A stretch of DNA of 48,858 bases, from positions 1 through 48,858 of the forward strand of contig DATLZA010000099.1 in NCBI GenBank assembly GCA_035574235.1, given 5' to 3'. This document shows positions 1 to 8,137 of this stretch, piece after piece. A program made the translations under genes and the position numbers. The notes beneath the pieces are model-generated. The model had not been told where the DNA came from. It was given only the letters and a program-made list of their open reading frames with translations, and did no database searches. This DNA comes from Planctomycetota bacterium (GTDB taxonomy: Bacteria > Planctomycetota > MHYJ01 > JACPRB01). Each line of letters begins with the position of its first letter. Position 1 is the stretch's first letter.

Positions 1-1074
1 CCGCCCGCCCCACCCTCGCCCCCCGCCCCGGAGCGGCGCGAGGAAGCGGCACCCGAGCCTCCGCCCCGGACGCCCGCGCCGCCCCCGCCTCCTCCCGCCC
101 CCGGTCCGACGCAGCCCGCGCGGGCGTTCCTCGCGGTCGCCCGCCTGGAGGGAACCGTCGAGATCGGCGACGGCAAATCCTGGAAGAAAGCTCCGGCCCT
201 TCCGGAATGGGACTTGGGCGTGTCGCTCCGCGCCGGCGAGCGCCCGGCGCGGATCGTGCTGGCCGGCGGAGCCGCCCTCACGCTTCGTTCCCGCGCGCGG
301 ATTCGCGCCGCCGGCGCCTCCCCGCCCGAACTCTTCCTCGACGAGGGCGAAGTCTTCTGCGACGTCCCCCCCGCGCCGGGACGCCGCTTCGCCCTCCGCA
401 CCCGCGACGCGCTCGTCCGGGTGACCGGGACTCAGTTCGCGGTGAAGGAGGGGGATGTCACCGAAGTCCTGGTCGCGGCCGGCGAGGTCGTCGTCTCGAA
501 CGATCGAGGAGAGGCGCGCGTTGCGGCCGGAATGGGGCTTGCGGTGCGGCGCTCGGCGGCCCCGGGGAAGCCCCGGGCGGTGGACGTCGACCGGGCCCTG
601 GCCTGGAAGATGCTCGCCCGGCCGCCCGAGACGGTCCGGCTTCGCTTCTCCTTCGAGGACGGGCGCCGGCCCGCCCCGTTCGACGGCGGCCGGGTGGTGC
701 CCGGCCCGCCGCGCGGGCTCAACCGGTTCTGCCTGGAGGGGACGCCCGGCCTCCACTTCGACCTTCGCCGCGCGGACGCGGGAACGGCCGCCCGGCCCGG
801 CCTTCGGGTTCGGTTCCGCTACTTCGCCGAAAAGGGCGGGGCGATCTGGGTCCAGCTCTTCAACGCCCGCGCCGGGGACAACTTCCGCTACGACGTGCCT
901 CATGTGGCGGCGGGCGCCTGGGAGGCCGTCGAGGCGCCGCTGGAGGAGTTCTACCGCCTGGCGGACCGGTCCTCCGCGCTTCTTGCGGGCGATCCCCTCA
1001 CGTGGTTCAACATCGCCGTCTCCGGAGAGGGAAGGTTCTATTTCGACGACGTGGAGATCGTGGAGGTCCAATGA
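1..1074 (+). CDS. FecR-domain protein, 5' end outside window
   Basis: The frame is open from base 1, so the gene begins upstream; 357 residues are visible. Residues 1-40 are almost all proline and alanine, typical of a linker after a membrane segment. Residues about 42-130 match a FecR domain: a beta-rich G-T-V-E-I start, then the A-R-I-V-L-A-G-G run and a V-R-V-T-G-T-Q-F-A-V-K motif followed by V-A-A-G-E-V-V-V. FecR domains sit on the periplasmic side of membrane anti-sigma regulators, and in planctomycetes on large sensor-like proteins. Residues about 215-357 form a beta-sandwich domain ending in F-Y-F-D-D-V-E-I, which resembles the last domain of the next gene. The stop overlaps the next start (ATGA at 1071-1074), so the two are probably co-translated. 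An internal TTG at 214 is not a credible start because the FecR domain begins before it. The N-terminus, including any zinc-finger or membrane segment, cannot be seen. Confidence 0.8.
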   Translation, partial: PPAPPSPPAPERREEAAPEPPPRTPAPPPPPPAPGPTQPARAFLAVARLEGTVEIGDGKSWKKAPALPEWDLGVSLRAGERPARIVLAGGAALTLRSRARIRAAGASPPELFLDEGEVFCDVPPAPGRRFALRTRDALVRVTGTQFAVKEGDVTEVLVAAGEVVVSNDRGEARVAAGMGLAVRRSAAPGKPRAVDVDRALAWKMLARPPETVRLRFSFEDGRRPAPFDGGRVVPGPPRGLNRFCLEGTPGLHFDLRRADAGTAARPGLRVRFRYFAEKGGAIWVQLFNARAGDNFRYDVPHVAAGAWEAVEAPLEEFYRLADRSSALLAGDPLTWFNIAVSGEGRFYFDDVEIVEVQ

Positions 1075-2441
1075 CGAAAGCGATCCTGGCGGCCATTCTC
1101 CAGGGAGCGGGGATCGCGGCGGAGTACCCGGGCGACGAAGGGATCGAAAAGGACCCGCGCGTCCTCTTCGTGGAGGATTTCGAGACGGGCGAACTCCGCG
1201 AAATCGCGGAACGGTGGAGCAACGCGCGTTTCCTGGAGCACATGAGCCTTTCCGGGGACGTGGCGGAGACTTCGCCGGGATCGCGCTCGCTCCGGATCGT
1301 CGCCGGGCCCGAGGGGCTCAAAGGCCCGGGCTGCCGGGGCGGGCATCTCTTCACCCACGTGCGGCCGGGCGATGTCCTCCACGCCCGATTCTACGTAAAG
1401 TTCCATGAGCGCCACGGATACGTGCACCATTTCGTCTCGCTCATCGCCGACCGCTCGCCGACCCCGTGGCCCAAGGGCTGGGCGGGACGCCGGCCCCCGG
1501 GCGATTCGCACTTCCTCAGCAACCTCGAGCCCTGGAGCCGCTGGGGGAAGGACGCTCCGCCGGGAGTCTGGAATTTCTACAGCTACTGGCAGGAGATGAA
1601 GCCCGACGGCCGCGGAGATTACTGGGGGAATTCGTTCATGCCGCCGGAGCCGACTCCCGTGGAGCGCGGCCGCTGGATCTGCGTCGAAGCGCGGGTCAAG
1701 GCCAACTCCGCTCCCGACGCGGCCGACGGCGAGCAGGCGTTCTGGATCGACGGCCGGCTCGCCGGCGAATTCCGGGGAATCCGCTGGAGGTCCACGGACC
1801 GGTTGAAGCTGAACGCCTTCTGGCTCCAGTACGACGTGGATGAGCGGACCCCGCGGCACAACAACGACCCGGATCCGGGCGCGCGCGCCTACGAGGTCTG
1901 GTTCGACGACATCGTGCTGGCCACCGAGTACATCGGACCGGTGCGCGGCCGTCCCCGGAACGGCCGCAAGGCCGCCGTTCCCTCGCGAAGCGCGCTCCAC
2001 ACCGGGCACATCGTGCCTCCGTCCCCCGGACGGGTGATCTTCGCCGAGCGCTTCGACGAGGGCCCGGGCCGGTTCCGCGGCGGCCGCGTCTCCGAGGGAT
2101 CGTTGGAACTGGCCCCCGGCGGAACGGAAGTGTGGGGCGCCTACTCCGTCCGCGCCGGCGAGACGACGTCGCTTCGCTTCCGCCTGCGGCCGACGGCGGA
2201 TGTCGGCGCGGCGACGGCGCTGATCTGGTCCGAACGCCTCCGGGACAACGCCCGCTTCTCCATCACGGGCCTCCGGAAGGGCGAGTGGAGAACCGTGGAA
2301 ATCCGCGTGAGCGATCTCCGGGCCGGAGCGCCCGGAAACGAGGCGACCCTGGAGGGCGAAGTCCTCAACAACTTCAGGCTCGCCTTCGACGGCCCGCCGG
2401 AGGCGCGCCTGCTTCTGGACGACTTCGAGGTCCGCGAGTAG
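1071..2441 (+). CDS. Secreted ConA/polysaccharide-lyase-like protein
   Basis: 456 residues. A short hydrophobic start (MTKAILAAILQGAGIAA) suggests a weak signal peptide. Residues about 20-285 look like a concanavalin-like jelly-roll domain of the kind seen in polysaccharide lyases: an F-V-E-D-F-E opening, H-A-R-F-Y-V-K-F, a Y-V-H-H-F-V-S-L strand, a W-N-F-Y-S-Y-W-Q-E-M segment, an F-W-I-D-G-R-L hairpin and a closing V-W-F-D-D-I-V-L-A. Residues about 320-456 are a second beta-sandwich related to the C-terminal domain of the upstream FecR protein (shared I-W spacing, D-N-x-R-F, and a final L-D-D-F-E-V). It is coupled to that gene by a 4-base overlap. Carbohydrate binding or cleavage is a reasonable guess from the folds, but I recognise no catalytic signature, so the function is left open. 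It ends 7 bases before the convergent nitrilase-like gene. Confidence 0.75.
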   Translation: MTKAILAAILQGAGIAAEYPGDEGIEKDPRVLFVEDFETGELREIAERWSNARFLEHMSLSGDVAETSPGSRSLRIVAGPEGLKGPGCRGGHLFTHVRPGDVLHARFYVKFHERHGYVHHFVSLIADRSPTPWPKGWAGRRPPGDSHFLSNLEPWSRWGKDAPPGVWNFYSYWQEMKPDGRGDYWGNSFMPPEPTPVERGRWICVEARVKANSAPDAADGEQAFWIDGRLAGEFRGIRWRSTDRLKLNAFWLQYDVDERTPRHNNDPDPGARAYEVWFDDIVLATEYIGPVRGRPRNGRKAAVPSRSALHTGHIVPPSPGRVIFAERFDEGPGRFRGGRVSEGSLELAPGGTEVWGAYSVRAGETTSLRFRLRPTADVGAATALIWSERLRDNARFSITGLRKGEWRTVEIRVSDLRAGAPGNEATLEGEVLNNFRLAFDGPPEARLLLDDFEVRE

Positions 2442-2448
2442 CGTCCGT

Positions 2449-3585
2449 TCAGGGCCGCAGTTCCTTCAGCCGATCGCGGGCGGCGCGTTCGATCCACGTC
2501 CCCGGAAATTCCTCCCGAAGCGCCTCGAACGCGCGGATCGCCTCTTCGCGCTTTCCCTCCCGCTGGAGCTCCGCCGCCCGGCGATACCGTTCGTCCCCCG
2601 TGGCATGGGCGGCGCGGGCGATCCGGATCACGCGTTCGACGGGGACCGGCAGGGGCGCCTTGGCCAGCACGGGCGGATCCGGGTCGGTCAGGATGCCGAA
2701 GGCCTGCGGGGAGCGTTCCCGGAAGAGGCGGGCGCGCATGTCGCGCTGGCGGTTGAACGCGTCGCCCCCTTCCCGTCCACCGAAGGGATCGATGTCGGCC
2801 ACGGCCAGAGTGTCCGGACCCGGAGCTTCCGCGAGGATCCGTCCCTGCGGGGAGATCACCAGCGATCCTCCTCCCCGGTGGGCGACCACGAGGTAGACGA
2901 AATTCTCCACGGCTCGGGTGCGGAAGGCGGCCCGGCTGATGTCGGCGTCCCCGATCGCCGCTCCGCCGAGCGTCGGATGAAAGATGATGTCGGCGCCGGC
3001 CAGGGCGAGGCACCGGGGAGCTTCCGGAAAGACCATGTCATAGCAGATCAGCATCCCCACGGCGCCCAGGTCCGGCGTGGGAAACACCGGAAACTCCGTG
3101 CCGCGTCTCTTGTCTTGTTCCTGGAGCGGCAGATTCACCTTGCGGTAGCGCCCGATCTCGCGGCCGTCGCGTCCGAGGAGGAAGGCGGTGTTGGAAACGG
3201 CCCCTTCCTCGAAGGTGTCGCTGCAGCAGACGAGATACAGGCGATGGCGCGCGGCGGCGCGGCCGAGCCGCTCCAGCATCCGGCGGACCGCCTCGGGCAG
3301 AATCTCGGGCAACCGCTCCGGCCGTGCGTCCTCCCACCGGCCCAATCCCGGCGTGTCTTCCGGCAACGCGACGGCCGCGGCCCCTTCGGCGGCCGCCCGG
3401 TCCACCAGACTCTCGAGCGCCGCGAGATTCCGGTCGACGGCCGCCAGGATTTCCTCCCGGGCCTCGAGGCGCGGATCGACGAACCGCGCCGCGGGGGAGA
3501 CCGCCGCCACGCGGACGGCGCCTTGGCGGGGGCCCGGCGACTCCTGCGCGGCCAGGGAGGCCAGAACGAAGGCGAGGGCGACCAT
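2449..3585 (-). CDS. Exported nitrilase-superfamily amidohydrolase with C-terminal TPR-like tail
   Basis: 378 residues. The carbon-nitrogen hydrolase fold is clear and all three catalytic residues are visible: Glu76 (in A-L-P-E-D), Lys149 (Y-R-K-V-N-L-P) and Cys181 (M-L-I-C-Y-D). The family hydrolyses amides or nitriles and is usually cytoplasmic; here residues 1-14 (M-V-A-L-A-F-V-L-A-S-L-A-A-Q) look like a signal peptide, so it probably acts in the periplasm. The last 45 residues form a helical hairpin with E-E-A-I-R-A-F, like a TPR unit, which is not part of the enzyme fold. I chose the ATG at 3585 because AAGGAG lies 6 bases upstream; an in-frame start at 3603 lacks such a site. That ribosome binding site lies in the 3' arm of a 14-bp inverted repeat (3586-3639). 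It is the last gene of the sulfatase run and faces the upstream gene pair convergently. Confidence 0.85.
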   Translation of the reverse strand: MVALAFVLASLAAQESPGPRQGAVRVAAVSPAARFVDPRLEAREEILAAVDRNLAALESLVDRAAAEGAAAVALPEDTPGLGRWEDARPERLPEILPEAVRRMLERLGRAAARHRLYLVCCSDTFEEGAVSNTAFLLGRDGREIGRYRKVNLPLQEQDKRRGTEFPVFPTPDLGAVGMLICYDMVFPEAPRCLALAGADIIFHPTLGGAAIGDADISRAAFRTRAVENFVYLVVAHRGGGSLVISPQGRILAEAPGPDTLAVADIDPFGGREGGDAFNRQRDMRARLFRERSPQAFGILTDPDPPVLAKAPLPVPVERVIRIARAAHATGDERYRRAAELQREGKREEAIRAFEALREEFPGTWIERAARDRLKELRP

Positions 3586-3639
3586 GGGCGGCTCCTTCCC
3601 CAAAACGCTTCCGAGAGTCTAAAGCGGAAGGAGCCGCCC
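3586..3639 (-). repeat. 14-bp perfect inverted repeat over a ribosome binding site
   Basis: Bases 3626-3639 (GGAAGGAGCCGCCC on the + strand) are the exact reverse complement of 3586-3599, with a 26-base loop. In the minus-strand transcript the 3' arm contains AAGGAG and ends directly at the ATG of the nitrilase-like gene, so the stem would hide the ribosome binding site. A competing 6-bp pairing exists between 3625-3630 and 3608-3613, which would break the long stem. No T-tract follows, so a simple rho-independent terminator is unlikely. Confidence 0.7.
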
Positions 3640-3656
3640 GCGTGGGCTCCCTTCGG

Positions 3657-4454
3657 TCAACGGACGCACTCGGCGACGAAATCGAGGAACATCTTCCAAG
3701 ACCGCCGATCCGCCTTCTCGCTGTAGGCCGCGCCTCGGGACGGGTCGTTCCCGGCCTCCGGGACGGTGAAGCTGTGAACGGTGCCGCCGAAGGAAACGAA
3801 CTGCCAGTCCACTCCCGCGTCCCTCATTTCCTTCTGGAAGGCCAGAACCGCCTCGTCCTTGATGAAGGGATCGTCGGCGCCGTGGAAGGCGATGATCCTG
3901 CCCTTGATCTGCCGCGCGTCGGCGGGATGGGGCGTCGCGAGGTCCGCGTGGAAGGCGGCGGCGCCGGCGATGGGCGCGCCGCTGCGGGCCAGCTCCAGGG
4001 CGCAGGTGCCGCCGAAGCAGTATCCCATGGCGACGACGCGCGCGGGATCGCAATGGCGCGCGAGCACCTCCAGGGCGGCGCGGGCGCGGCCCCGCATGAG
4101 GGCGCGGTCGCTCTTGTACATTCCGGCCAGGCGGGCGGCCTCCTGGTGGTCCTTGGCGGTCACGCCTTTTCCGTAGATGTCGGCGGCGAAGGCCGCGTAA
4201 CCCGCGCGCGCCAGCTGCTCGGCGCGGCGCCGGACGTACTCGTTGTGCCCTTTCCACTCGTGAAAGACAAGGACGCCGGGAAGCCGGCCGGACGCCCCCC
4301 GCGGAAGGGCCAAATACCCCTCGAGGAGAACGTCTCCGTGGCGATATTCGATCGTGCGGGTCTCGATCGGGCCGTCCGCGGGGGAACCGGAGCCCGAGGC
4401 GGCGCATCCGAGTCCGGCGGTCAGAACGGCGGGAATCAGGCCTCTCAGGTTCAT
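3657..4454 (-). CDS. Dienelactone hydrolase family protein, exported
   Basis: 265 residues, alpha/beta-hydrolase fold of the dienelactone hydrolase family. The Cys-Asp-His triad is present: Cys146 in G-Y-C-F-G-G, Asp194 or Asp195 in H-G-A-D-D-P-F, and His227 in T-V-H-S-F. The H-E-W-K-G-H segment near residue 68 fits the family's oxyanion region. The first 20 residues are hydrophobic and reach a cysteine at position 17 (G-L-G-C), which may be a lipoprotein site, though the residue at -3 is not typical. The ATG at 4454 is preferred over a GTG two codons upstream because AGGAGG lies at the right distance. The family cleaves lactones and esters; the true substrate is unknown. It lies between the DUF1080 gene and the nitrilase-like gene on the same strand, which suggests a shared catabolic role. 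Confidence 0.85.
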   Translation of the reverse strand: MNLRGLIPAVLTAGLGCAASGSGSPADGPIETRTIEYRHGDVLLEGYLALPRGASGRLPGVLVFHEWKGHNEYVRRRAEQLARAGYAAFAADIYGKGVTAKDHQEAARLAGMYKSDRALMRGRARAALEVLARHCDPARVVAMGYCFGGTCALELARSGAPIAGAAAFHADLATPHPADARQIKGRIIAFHGADDPFIKDEAVLAFQKEMRDAGVDWQFVSFGGTVHSFTVPEAGNDPSRGAAYSEKADRRSWKMFLDFVAECVR

Positions 4455-4462
4455 GGGCACCT

Positions 4463-4476
4463 CCTCCTTTCGGAGG
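4463..4476 (-). promoter_or_regulatory. Short GAAA-loop hairpin at a ribosome binding site
   Basis: In the minus-strand RNA, CCUCC-GAAA-GGAGG folds into a 5-bp stem capped by a GNRA-type tetraloop. It overlaps the purine-rich stretch used by the dienelactone hydrolase gene. A second AGG follows directly, so ribosome access may be only partly affected. This could be chance in GC-rich DNA. Confidence 0.35.
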
Positions 4477-4530
4477 CGCCATGGTAGCGCGCCCGGGACG
4501 TTTGCGCCAGAGGCGCGCGGCCCGCAGGTC

Positions 4531-5154
4531 TTACAGCCGCTTGATCCAGAGATTCCGGAAGCGCACCTTCGCGCCGTGATCCTGGAAAAGGATCGGCCCC
4601 GGCTGGGGACCCTCGGGTTTCCCGGCCCCCGTTTTATCCTTGAGCTCGACGTCGTCGTGGACCTTCTCTCCGTTCCAGACGACCGTAATCCGGGCGTTTT
4701 CGATCTTCTTTCCGGAGGCGTCGAACCGGGCGGCCCTGAAGGTAATGTCGTAACTCTGCCATTCGCCCGGCTTGCGGGACATGTTCCGGTCCGGCGCCCG
4801 CTGCTTGTAGAGGGATCCGCAGCCGTTCGGACGCGGCTCCTCGCCCCAGGAATCCAGGATCTGCACTTCGTAGCGCCGCTGAAGGTAGACCCCGCTGTTG
4901 CCGCGGGCCTGATCCTTGGCTCCTTCCGGCGAAGGGGGAATGCAGAACTCGACGTGCAGCACGAAATCCTGATACGTCTCGCGGGTCATCACGCTGCCTT
5001 TGCCCACCTCCAGGACCCCGTCCGCGACGGGCCACGCACAGGGCCTTCCGTCCTCATGAACGAGCTGCGAGGCATCCAGCACGACGGCCCCTTCCGGGGG
5101 TCGGCCGTCCTGAAGCGCCCACCCCGCCACCAGCGCGACAAGCCATCGATTCAT
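4531..5154 (-). CDS. DUF1080 (3-keto-disaccharide hydrolase-like) secreted protein
   Basis: 207 residues with a short signal peptide (M-N-R-W-L-V-A-L-V-A-G-W-A). The sequence follows the DUF1080 pattern: W-P-V-A-D-G-V-L-E-V near residue 41, then Y-Q-D-F-V-L-H-V-E-F, the G-N-S-G-V-Y-L-Q-R-R-Y-E-V-Q-I-L-D-S strand run, W-Q-S-Y-D-I-T-F, and an N-A-R-I-T-V-V-W-N-G hairpin. The domain is a concanavalin-like jelly roll and is strongly expanded in planctomycetes. Some members hydrolyse 3-keto-glycosides; others may bind carbohydrate. It starts 15 bases after the third sulfatase, with GGAGGA upstream of the ATG, so it belongs to that operon. The Gfo/Idh/MocA oxidoreductase in the divergent set could in principle make 3-keto sugars, but that link is inference. 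Confidence 0.88.
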   Translation of the reverse strand: MNRWLVALVAGWALQDGRPPEGAVVLDASQLVHEDGRPCAWPVADGVLEVGKGSVMTRETYQDFVLHVEFCIPPSPEGAKDQARGNSGVYLQRRYEVQILDSWGEEPRPNGCGSLYKQRAPDRNMSRKPGEWQSYDITFRAARFDASGKKIENARITVVWNGEKVHDDVELKDKTGAGKPEGPQPGPILFQDHGAKVRFRNLWIKRL

Positions 5155-5169
5155 GACTCCTCCGCGTTT

Positions 5170-6642
5170 CTACGGGCGCGACCGTCCGGCCGCCCGGATC
5201 TTCTCGAGCAAGGCCCCGAGGTCGGAGGCGATCTCGGGCCGCTCGGAAGCCAGATTCTTCGTCTCTCCCGGGTCCTCCTCAAGATTATAGAGCTCGCCCG
5301 GCCTGGGGCCTTGCGGAGGGATGTATTTCCAGGCTCCCTTGCGGAGGGCCAGGCCTCCCGCGTGCACGACCAGATGGTCCCTCCCCTCCTTCGACTCCCC
5401 GACCAGCGCCGCCAGAACGTTCAGACTGTCTGGCCCCGCGGAAGCCGGCAGCGGCCGGCCCGTCAGGGCCGCGAAACTCGCCATCAAGTCCACCTGACTC
5501 ACGACGGCGCGGGACACCCCGGGCCGAATCCGGGCCGGCCACCGCGCAATCAGCGGCACCCGGGTGCCGCCCTCATGGAGACTGTACTTTCCGCCCCGCA
5601 GCGGGCCCGCCGGCCGGTGGCCGTTGAGATCCTCCACGGCCCGGTCCGCATACCCGTCGTCGAGCACCGGCCCGTTGTCGCTCGTCACCAGGACGAGCGT
5701 GTTGCGCGCCAGCCCCAGCCGGTCGAGCGCCGCCGTCACCTCCCCCACGAGCGCGTCGAACTGATGGATCACGTCCCCCCGCACCCCGCAGCCGCTGGTC
5801 CCGGCGAAGCGCGGGTGCGGAACGCGGGGCACGTGGATGTCGTGGGCGGCAAGGAAAAGAAAGAAGGGACGGTCTTTGTGGCGCTCCATGAACTCCACCG
5901 CCTTGCGGGAAAAGACGTCCGACATGTCCTCGTCCACCCATCGGGCCGCCTTCCCGCCCGCCATGAAGCCGATCCGGCTGATGCCGCGGACGATCGTTCC
6001 GTCGTGCCCCTTCGAAAGCTTCATCCGGAGAAGCTCGGGATTCTCCTTCCCCGTCGGCTCGTCGCCCACCTTCCGCGCGTAGCTCACCCGGATCGGGTCG
6101 GACGGATCCAATCCCACGACGCGCCGGTTCTCCACATAGACGCAGGGCACCCGGTCCCCCGTCGCGGGCATGAGAAAGGCGTAGTCGAATCCGATCTCGA
6201 GCGGACCCGGACGGATCTCTCCGTTCCAATCGAGGTTGCCTGAGCCGAGCCCCAGGTGCCATTTTCCCACCACGCCCGTCGCGTACCCCGCCTCCTTGAG
6301 GATCGAAGCCAGTGTGGGCCTCCCGGGCTCGATGATAAGGGCCGCGTCCCCCGGAAGAATGCCCGTCCCCTTCCTCCTCCACGCGTACTCGCCCGTCAGA
6401 AGCGCGTACCGGGAGGGCGTACAGGTGGCCGACGGCGCATAGGCGTCCGTGAAGCGCAATCCCTCGGCGGCCAGCCGATCGACGTTCGGCGTGCGGACGC
6501 GCACGGCTCCGAAGCAGCCCAGATCGCCGTACCCGAGATCGTCGGCGTAAACGAGGACGATGTTGGGGGGCGGCGGATCCTGCGGCGAGGGCGCCAGAGA
6601 AAGCGCCGCCGCGGCCAGAACCCCTCCGAAGAATCGCTTCAT
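5170..6642 (-). CDS. Sulfatase (formylglycine type), third in operon
   Basis: 490 residues with signal peptide (M-K-R-F-F-G-G-V-L-A-A-A-A-L-S-L-A). Alkaline-phosphatase-like sulfatase fold: metal-binding N-I-V-L-V-Y-A-D-D-L-G-Y near residue 27, the modification motif C74-T-P-S-R with the L-T-G that follows, G-K-W-H-L-G, and T-S-D-N-G-P. Cys74 would be converted to formylglycine. The family removes sulfate esters, and planctomycetes use it on sulfated polysaccharides. It starts 31 bases after the second sulfatase and is followed after 15 bases by the DUF1080 gene. It differs from the other two in its serine-and-threonine modification motif and in lacking their shared W-R-R-S-V-G-A-Q tail, so it probably has another substrate. 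No formylglycine-generating enzyme or anaerobic maturase is visible in the window. Confidence 0.92.
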   Translation of the reverse strand: MKRFFGGVLAAAALSLAPSPQDPPPPNIVLVYADDLGYGDLGCFGAVRVRTPNVDRLAAEGLRFTDAYAPSATCTPSRYALLTGEYAWRRKGTGILPGDAALIIEPGRPTLASILKEAGYATGVVGKWHLGLGSGNLDWNGEIRPGPLEIGFDYAFLMPATGDRVPCVYVENRRVVGLDPSDPIRVSYARKVGDEPTGKENPELLRMKLSKGHDGTIVRGISRIGFMAGGKAARWVDEDMSDVFSRKAVEFMERHKDRPFFLFLAAHDIHVPRVPHPRFAGTSGCGVRGDVIHQFDALVGEVTAALDRLGLARNTLVLVTSDNGPVLDDGYADRAVEDLNGHRPAGPLRGGKYSLHEGGTRVPLIARWPARIRPGVSRAVVSQVDLMASFAALTGRPLPASAGPDSLNVLAALVGESKEGRDHLVVHAGGLALRKGAWKYIPPQGPRPGELYNLEEDPGETKNLASERPEIASDLGALLEKIRAAGRSRP

Positions 6643-6673
6643 GAATGCCTCCGGGTTCGTCTTCGAGCGCCCG

Positions 6674-8137
6674 TCATCGGGCGGTGTCGGGACGCCGCGC
6701 GGCCGCGTCCATCGCCCGCCGCCAGGCGGCCAGCCGGGGAGTCATCTCGGCCGCGGTCGCCCCCGGCCGCAGCCGCGAGACGTCCGTTTCCTCGTAGAGA
6801 ACGCGGTGAAGGGCGGGATCGAAGTCCGGATTGGGCGCATTCTCCTGCGCCCCCACCGAACGGCGCCAATCCGCCAGCTTCCGCCGCAAGTCCTCCGCCC
6901 GCGCGGCTTCCCGGGCGGATCTGTCGTCGGCTTCCCCGAGATCCCGTGCCAGGTCGAAAAGCTCCACCCGGCCGTCTTCGTAATGCTCCACGAGCTTCCA
7001 GTTCCCTTCCCGGATCGCCCCCGCGGGACGGCTTCCCTGGTTCGTGTAGTGCGGAAAATGCCACGCCAGGACGCGCGGCGCCGGCCGCCCGCGGCCCGTC
7101 CAGAGCCCCGCCAGACTCACACCGTCCAGACCGTCCGGCGCCTTCACGCCCGCCAGCTCCAGAAGCGTCGGCATGAGATCCGTGTTGACGAAAGGTTCGT
7201 CCAGCACCCGGCCGGCGGGGATCCGTCCCGGCCAGCGGACCAGGAACGGCACGCGGAGCCCCCCCTCGTAGAGAAAGCCCTTTCCGGCCCGGTACGGCGA
7301 GTTGTGGGTGGGAGCGTCGTCGCGACCCTCGGGCACGTGCAGGCCGCCGTTGTCCGACGTGAAAAGGACGATCGTCCGCTCGCGAAGGCCCAGCTCCTCC
7401 ACCGTGCGCAGGACCCGTCCGACCGCGTCGTCCATCGTCTCCATCATGGCGGCATACACGGGATGAAAGGTTTCCCGAAAGGCCGCGACGCGCTCCGGCC
7501 GGGCCGCCAGCGGAATGTGCGGCGTATGGTGCGCGAGATAGAGAAAAAACGGGCGCGACCGGTTTTCGCGGATGAACGTCTCGGCCCGGGCGGTCAACTC
7601 GTATTCCCCCTTGCCTCCCTCCGCGGCCGACGGCGTCGTGTTCCCGCGACCCGCGAAGACGACCTCGAACCCCTGCGCTTCCGGGCCGAACCCCCGACCG
7701 CCCAGATGCCATTTGCCGAGGGCCGCCGTGGCCCAGCCCGCCTCCCGCAGAATCTCCGCGAGCGTCCGCTCCTCCAGCGGCAATTCCATTCGGATCTTCG
7801 GATGCAGCAGCTTCTGGGACCGCGCGTCCGGACGGCCCGGAAGAAACGTGGTCAGGTGAAGGCGCGCCGGCGCCTTCCCCGTCAGGATCGCCGCCCGCGA
7901 CGGCGAGCAGATCGGCTGGGCGCAGTAGGCGGACGTAAACCGCAGTCCTTCCGCCGCCAGGCGGTCGAGATTCGGCGTCCGATGCTCGGTGCGCCCGTAG
8001 CAGCCCAGATCGTGGACGCCCAGATCGTCGGCCAGGATGAGAATGATGTTGGGCCGGGCGCCGGCGTCCGCCCGGTCCGGCGGGGGAGCCGAGCAGGAAG
8101 CGACAGCCCCGAGCACGATCAGAACGAACCGGTTCAT
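6674..8137 (-). CDS. Sulfatase lipoprotein, second in operon
   Basis: 487 residues. The N-terminus carries a lipobox (V-A-S-C, Cys15), so it is probably anchored by lipid. Sulfatase features: I-I-L-I-L-A-D-D-L-G, modification motif C77-S-P-S-R, G-K-W-H-L-G-G, and T-S-D-N-G-G. Its C-terminal region contains the W-R-R-S-V-G-A-Q-E-N-A-P-N-P-D-F-D stretch, close to the end of the preceding sulfatase, so the two are paralogues; this one has an extra 50 or so residues after it. The ATG overlaps the stop of the upstream sulfatase by 4 bases (ATGA, 8134-8137), indicating coupled translation. Long same-frame extension upstream of 8137 runs through the neighbour in another frame and is not real. Confidence 0.92.
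   Translation of the reverse strand: MNRFVLIVLGAVASCSAPPPDRADAGARPNIILILADDLGVHDLGCYGRTEHRTPNLDRLAAEGLRFTSAYCAQPICSPSRAAILTGKAPARLHLTTFLPGRPDARSQKLLHPKIRMELPLEERTLAEILREAGWATAALGKWHLGGRGFGPEAQGFEVVFAGRGNTTPSAAEGGKGEYELTARAETFIRENRSRPFFLYLAHHTPHIPLAARPERVAAFRETFHPVYAAMMETMDDAVGRVLRTVEELGLRERTIVLFTSDNGGLHVPEGRDDAPTHNSPYRAGKGFLYEGGLRVPFLVRWPGRIPAGRVLDEPFVNTDLMPTLLELAGVKAPDGLDGVSLAGLWTGRGRPAPRVLAWHFPHYTNQGSRPAGAIREGNWKLVEHYEDGRVELFDLARDLGEADDRSAREAARAEDLRRKLADWRRSVGAQENAPNPDFDPALHRVLYEETDVSRLRPGATAAEMTPRLAAWRRAMDAAARRPDTAR

Noticed and set aside
1-120. Proline-codon-rich repeat-like DNA at the window start
   Set aside because: It is the coding sequence of a proline linker in the FecR protein, not a separate repeat element.
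4487-4518. 7-bp inverted repeat (GCGCGCC / GGCGCGC) downstream of the DUF1080 gene
   Set aside because: Pure GC arms and no T-tract; not distinguishable from base composition.
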